Under the pieces are notes generated by a model. The model saw only the letters and a program-made list of their open reading frames with translations. It was not told the DNA's origin and did not search any database. The position numbers and the translations under genes were made by a program. 7,306 nucleotides of DNA from Candidatus Levyibacteriota bacterium (GTDB lineage: Bacteria; Patescibacteriota; Microgenomatia; Levybacterales; UBA12049): contig CAIQLZ010000014.1 of NCBI GenBank assembly GCA_903872785.1, forward strand, positions 1 through 7,306. The letters are read 5' to 3'. This document shows, piece by piece, positions 3,886-7,306 of the stretch. Positions within the stretch are counted from its first letter, which is position 1. The number at the start of each line of letters is the position of its first letter.

Positions 3886-5760
3886 ATGTTAGCACCTTTA
3901 TCTTGGCTAAAAGAATATGTCGATATAACTTTAACTCCCAAAGAATTGGGAGAAAAATTAACAGAAGTCGGTCTTGGATGCGAAAAAATAATCAAAACTT
4001 CTGATGATATTATTTTTGAATTAGAAATAACCCCTAATCGTCCCGATTGCTTATCAATTATCGGAATTGCCCGTGAAATTGCGGCCATTGAGAATAAGAA
4101 AATTAAATTTCCTGAATTAAAAAACTTCTTAAAGCCAATAAAATCTCTCCCATTAATAATTAAAACCGATTCCAGTATTAATCCCAGATTTACCGGAATT
4201 ATTATTTCAGGAATCAAAGTGAAGGAGTCTCCGAAATGGTTAAAAGATAGATTAGTAAAAATGAACCAGCGGTCAATCAATAACATTGTTGACATTACAA
4301 ATTATGTAATGCTGGAGCTTGGGAATCCTATTCATGCATTTGATTATGACAAAATTATTGACAAGACAATGACTGTTTCCCAAGCAAAAGGAGGAGAGAA
4401 ATTCGAAAGTGTTGATGACATTACCTATCATTTACCCAAAGACGCCGTTATTATTTCCGATAAGGAGAAAATAATTGATCTTTGCGGGATAAAAGGCGGC
4501 AAAAATTCCGGAACCTATGAGGAAACGATAAATATTCTTATCAGGGTTCCCGTTGAAATTTCCAATCTGGTAAGAAGAACTTCTCAGGCATTGGGACTTC
4601 GCTCTGACGCCTCAAGTATTTTTGAAAGGGGAGTAAATGCCAATGGCACAATTGATACTCTGAAAAGAACAGTTGATTTAGTTTTAGAACTATCCGGCGG
4701 AGAAGTCGCCAGCGATCTTTACGATATTAAAGTTCAGGATTTTAAGCCCTGGAAATTAAAATTAAGAATAGACCGGCTAAATCAAATTTTGGGAATAACA
4801 ATTCCAACAGGAAAAATTTTAAAGATTTTGGAATCGCTTAATCTTTCGCCGGTTTTAACAAAGAGAATTATTGAAGCCACCATTCCGACCTACAGGAATG
4901 ATTTGAAAATTGAAGAAGATCTAATCGAGGAAGTTGCCAGAATTTATGGCTATAATAATTTCCCTAAAACACTGCCAAACGGCATAATTCCAACCAATGA
5001 AATTCCATATTTCAAAGATTATCGGGCGGATGAAAAGGTAAAAAATATTTTAAAAGCGGACGGCTTTTCAGAAATTTACACATATAGTTTAATCGGAGAA
5101 AAAGACTTGCCGAAAGAAATAAACTCACAAGATCTGCTTCGGGTAGACAATCCTGTAAGCCGTGACTTTGAATATTTGCGGCCAACCCTTAAAATTAATT
5201 TACTGAAAGCTTTTTCTCAAAATAAATCTAATTTTGAAAAAATCAGCCTTTTTGAAATGGGAAAAATTTATTACGGAAAAAATTTAGATGAAGCTAAAGA
5301 GATCTATTTTCTTTCGGGCATTACGAACAGCAAAAATTATTTTGAGGTCAAAGGAATTATTGAAACAATATTTGAAAACTTCGGAATTAAGGACAATCCA
5401 ACAAAATATATCGAGATATTAGATGAGGGAATTTTCTTTGAATTAAATTATTCAGAGATATTGAAAAATGTTAATTTTAATAAAACTTTTAAGCCATTGC
5501 CAAAATATCCGCCGGTCCTTGAAGATTTATCAATAATTACAGGGGAAGAAATTAAAACTGCAGATTTAATTTCGGAGATAAAAAATCAAAGTTCTCTAAT
5601 TGCCAACGTTTCGCTTCTGGATCAGTTTGAAAATTCAAGAACTTTTCACATTATTTATCAGGATAAAAATAAAAATTTAACCGGAGAAGAAGTTGCCAAA
5701 ATACGCGAAAAAATTTTACACAAACTCAAAGAAAAATTTTCCGCAGCATTGAAAGAGTGA
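3886..5760 (+). CDS. pheT: Phenylalanine--tRNA ligase beta subunit, reduced form
   Basis: Structural, tRNA-binding and editing partner of PheS. It is 624 aa, against about 785-795 in Thermus and E. coli. Domain B1 (1-38) passes straight into FELEITPNRPDCL (44-56), so the ~110-residue OB-fold domain B2 is missing. The B3/B4 editing module spans about 95-280: VDITNYV (135-141), LGNPIHAFD (145-153, H150), GIKGGKNSG (201-209), RTSQALGLRSDAS (231-243) and FERGV (246-250). B5 covers about 287-360 (EEDLIEEVARIYGYNN, 343-358). The catalytic-like B6/B7 region (375-535) lacks the usual HPG...HPE segment. The C-terminal FDX-ACB domain (536-622) has YPPVLEDLS and LLDQF and ends FSAALKE, as in the family. 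Editing-site positions that are Glu and Ala in Thermus are K206 and P222 here. The start lies 3 nt after pheS with no clear Shine-Dalgarno sequence, suggesting reinitiation. Confidence 0.95.
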   Translation: MLAPLSWLKEYVDITLTPKELGEKLTEVGLGCEKIIKTSDDIIFELEITPNRPDCLSIIGIAREIAAIENKKIKFPELKNFLKPIKSLPLIIKTDSSINPRFTGIIISGIKVKESPKWLKDRLVKMNQRSINNIVDITNYVMLELGNPIHAFDYDKIIDKTMTVSQAKGGEKFESVDDITYHLPKDAVIISDKEKIIDLCGIKGGKNSGTYEETINILIRVPVEISNLVRRTSQALGLRSDASSIFERGVNANGTIDTLKRTVDLVLELSGGEVASDLYDIKVQDFKPWKLKLRIDRLNQILGITIPTGKILKILESLNLSPVLTKRIIEATIPTYRNDLKIEEDLIEEVARIYGYNNFPKTLPNGIIPTNEIPYFKDYRADEKVKNILKADGFSEIYTYSLIGEKDLPKEINSQDLLRVDNPVSRDFEYLRPTLKINLLKAFSQNKSNFEKISLFEMGKIYYGKNLDEAKEIYFLSGITNSKNYFEVKGIIETIFENFGIKDNPTKYIEILDEGIFFELNYSEILKNVNFNKTFKPLPKYPPVLEDLSIITGEEIKTADLISEIKNQSSLIANVSLLDQFENSRTFHIIYQDKNKNLTGEEVAKIREKILHKLKEKFSAALKE

Positions 5761-7306
5761 TTATATTGTCGGTGTAGGTATAATTGTTTCCGTAGGGGTA
5801 ACTACGGAAGTCGGATTTGGCGTCGGAGAATCGGAAACAGTTCTACTTGATGTTTCGGTTGGCGGATGATATAAGGAATCATCTTTGTGATTATCCTGAA
5901 TCCATTGATCAATTCCTTCCTGCCAACGGTTTTTCCCGCCACCGGCTGTCGGATCATCTTCATGAAAAACAATAAACTTTTTTACATCATACTCGTTATG
6001 GTCAATTTCGCTTTGACTTGCCAATTTACTGTTATCCGCTTTGGAAAGTTTTATTTGCTTATAAATCGGACTTGGCCCTTGCGGCTCTGTTCCTTTTATA
6101 AAATATTCTGAGCGGGTTGATTGACCGTCAACAGGAAGTCCGCCTCCTAGGGAATCTATTGTTACCGCAATAACATTATCCGGTTTAACAAAATCTTCAG
6201 AAGGCTTATTTTTTAAAGCCTCCAAAATTATTCTCCTCCAAATCGGCGCTGCTCCTGTTACACCGGACGCCACATTACCCATCGGGCTATTATCATTATT
6301 TCCGACCCAGGTTGCTACCAAAATACTTGGCGTCCAGCCGATTGTCCAGTTATCTCTTTTATCGTCAGTTGTTCCTGTTTTAACAGCAATTGTTCTGCCG
6401 GCAATATTCAAATAGCTATTTGCACCAAAAGTGATTAGCCTGGCATTATTGTCCAAAAGCATATGGGAAATAATAAAGGCGACTTCGGGACTTAAAACCT
6501 GTTTTTTACTGACCTCTTTTTTTTCAAATAACACTTTTCCCTTAGAATCAGTAACTTTAAGTATCGCAACCGGATCGCTTTTGAAACCCTGATTTGCAAA
6601 AGCAGTATAAGCAGATGCTAATTCAATCGGCTTAACCTCTCCTCCTCCCAATGTCAAAGATAAGCCAAAGCGATTTACATTGCTGTCTGTTGGCGCAAAA
6701 GTCGAAATTCCCATGTTATAAGCAGTAGTCAACATTTCTTTGACTCCAACCAAAGCTAATAATTTTACTGCAGGAATATTTATTGAACTGCCCAAGGCAA
6801 ATCTTAATTGAAGAGGCCCATGAAATTTTCCGTCATAATTTTTGGGCGAATAATCTTTTCCCTCCGACCCTCCGGGAAAAGTAGTTGGCGTATCCATAAT
6901 TAGAGTAGCTGCGGTATATCCTTTTTCAAGTGCAGTTGCATAGGTAACTGGTTTTATTGATGAGCCGGGCTGACGAAGCGCTTGGGTAATTACATTAAAT
7001 TGCCCTTCCTGAGACGAATCAAAAAAATCCCGGCTTCCGACCATTGCCAGAATTTCCCCGTTTTTCGGATCCAAAACCAGACTTGCTCCATTTCCCACTT
7101 TAAGGCTTTTTGCGTTAGCTACTTCTTCTTTTACAATTTCTTCCGCTTTCTCCTGCAGCTTATAATCCAAAGTCGTTGTCACCTGCAATCCGCTTTGCTC
7201 TACCACATTTTCCCCAAACTGCTTAACCAATAAATCTCTAACATAAAAAGAAAAGTGCGGAGCTTTTATGTCATGTCCTTGTTTTAGGAAATCAGCATTG
7301 GGTAAT
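5761..7306 (-). CDS. Class A penicillin-binding protein (PBP1A type), C-terminal 514 residues
   Basis: Bifunctional peptidoglycan synthase acting outside the membrane; only the transpeptidase side is visible. The frame is open to the right edge, so the start, membrane anchor and glycosyltransferase domain lie outside. The TTG at 7230 is not the start, because APHFSFYVRDLLVKQFG, the normal PBP1A linker, is encoded across it. Counting the first complete visible codon (7303-7305) as residue 1, GLQVTTTLD is at 39-47. The catalytic SSIK of PGSSIKP is at 115-118, SIN at 174-176, and KTG at 309-311 within VKTGTTDDKRDNW. GPLQLRFAL and TWVGNND are also family-typical. After the domain come a charged stretch (HEDDPTAGGG) and a ~30-residue tail rich in Pro, Thr and Ser ending TIIPTPTI. 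Its TAA abuts the pheT TGA with no intergenic base. Likely needed for cell-wall growth and beta-lactam sensitive. Confidence 0.94.
   Translation of the reverse strand, partial: LPNADFLKQGHDIKAPHFSFYVRDLLVKQFGENVVEQSGLQVTTTLDYKLQEKAEEIVKEEVANAKSLKVGNGASLVLDPKNGEILAMVGSRDFFDSSQEGQFNVITQALRQPGSSIKPVTYATALEKGYTAATLIMDTPTTFPGGSEGKDYSPKNYDGKFHGPLQLRFALGSSINIPAVKLLALVGVKEMLTTAYNMGISTFAPTDSNVNRFGLSLTLGGGEVKPIELASAYTAFANQGFKSDPVAILKVTDSKGKVLFEKKEVSKKQVLSPEVAFIISHMLLDNNARLITFGANSYLNIAGRTIAVKTGTTDDKRDNWTIGWTPSILVATWVGNNDNSPMGNVASGVTGAAPIWRRIILEALKNKPSEDFVKPDNVIAVTIDSLGGGLPVDGQSTRSEYFIKGTEPQGPSPIYKQIKLSKADNSKLASQSEIDHNEYDVKKFIVFHEDDPTAGGGKNRWQEGIDQWIQDNHKDDSLYHPPTETSSRTVSDSPTPNPTSVVTPTETIIPTPTI
5786..5811. 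terminator. Perfect inverted repeat at the convergent pheT/PBP junction
   Basis: TTCCGTAG (5788-5795) and CTACGGAA (5802-5809) pair perfectly around the 6-nt loop GGGTAA. Two G-U pairs can extend the stem in the plus-strand RNA (5787/5810 and 5786/5811). It begins 26 nt past the pheT stop, where a terminator would be expected, but lies within the C-terminal codons of the PBP gene. No U-run follows on either strand, so it is not a classical intrinsic terminator; it may mark or protect the 3' end of the operon mRNA. Confidence 0.4.

Noticed and set aside
3879..4295. Minus-strand open frame of 138 codons inside pheT
   Set aside because: The largest shadow frame, but pheT is clearly real there and the antisense product shows no domain or usable promoter/Shine-Dalgarno context.
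5758..5760. UGA read as glycine, as in Gracilibacteria/Absconditabacteria
   Set aside because: PheT homology ends exactly at this TGA, and no conserved gene here contains an internal TGA, so the standard bacterial code holds.
5887..6111. Plus-strand open frame antisense to the PBP gene
   Set aside because: Hydrophobic antisense product of a conserved transpeptidase gene; no supporting signal.
7228..7230. TTG as the PBP start codon
   Set aside because: The upstream 25 codons encode the family's conserved APHF..YVRDLL linker in the same frame, so the gene simply continues out of the window.

Overview
The window looks like a chromosomal stretch from a Candidate Phyla Radiation (Patescibacteria) bacterium, most likely of the Microgenomates branch. 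The evidence is AT-rich DNA, very tight gene packing with overlaps, pared-down versions of two aminoacyl-tRNA synthetases, and at the left edge the C-terminus of a protein resembling the DUF5660 family, which I recall mainly from Microgenomates genomes. The lineage is an inference from memory of family features, not a search result. The standard bacterial code applies: pheT ends at a TGA exactly where the family's C-terminus is expected, so UGA is not read as glycine.

Layout, left to right. The end of a DUF5660-like coding region runs in from the left edge (3-329). Next come a promoter and a tRNA-Val(GAC) gene (381-454). A co-directional block follows: thrS, infC, rpmI, rplT, pheS, pheT (493-5760). 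This is the same order as the classical thrS-infC-rpmI-rplT-pheS-pheT cluster of E. coli, without the pheM leader peptide. On the opposite strand a class A penicillin-binding protein (transpeptidase part and C-terminal tail) runs in from the right edge. Its stop codon touches the pheT stop codon with no base between them.

The block joins two synthetases (Thr, Phe), initiation factor IF3 and two large-subunit proteins (bL35, bL20), so it is a translation operon. thrS/infC overlap by 17 nt and infC/rpmI by 47 nt, rpmI/rplT are 4 nt apart and pheS/pheT 3 nt apart, all suggesting translational coupling. thrS and pheS have no Shine-Dalgarno sequence. Each has an extended -10 element (TGN-TANNNT) ending exactly 6 nt before its ATG, which predicts leaderless mRNAs. 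rpmI and rplT, inside the operon, have good Shine-Dalgarno sites.

The most interesting biology is in the synthetases. ThrRS (407 aa) starts directly at the catalytic core and lacks both the TGS and editing domains. PheT (624 aa) lacks the tRNA-binding OB (B2) domain and part of the catalytic-like module, and carries K and P where the editing site usually has Glu and Ala. Together these suggest relaxed or outsourced aminoacylation proofreading. I see no CRISPR array, insertion sequence or mobile element, and no clear new multi-gene system.
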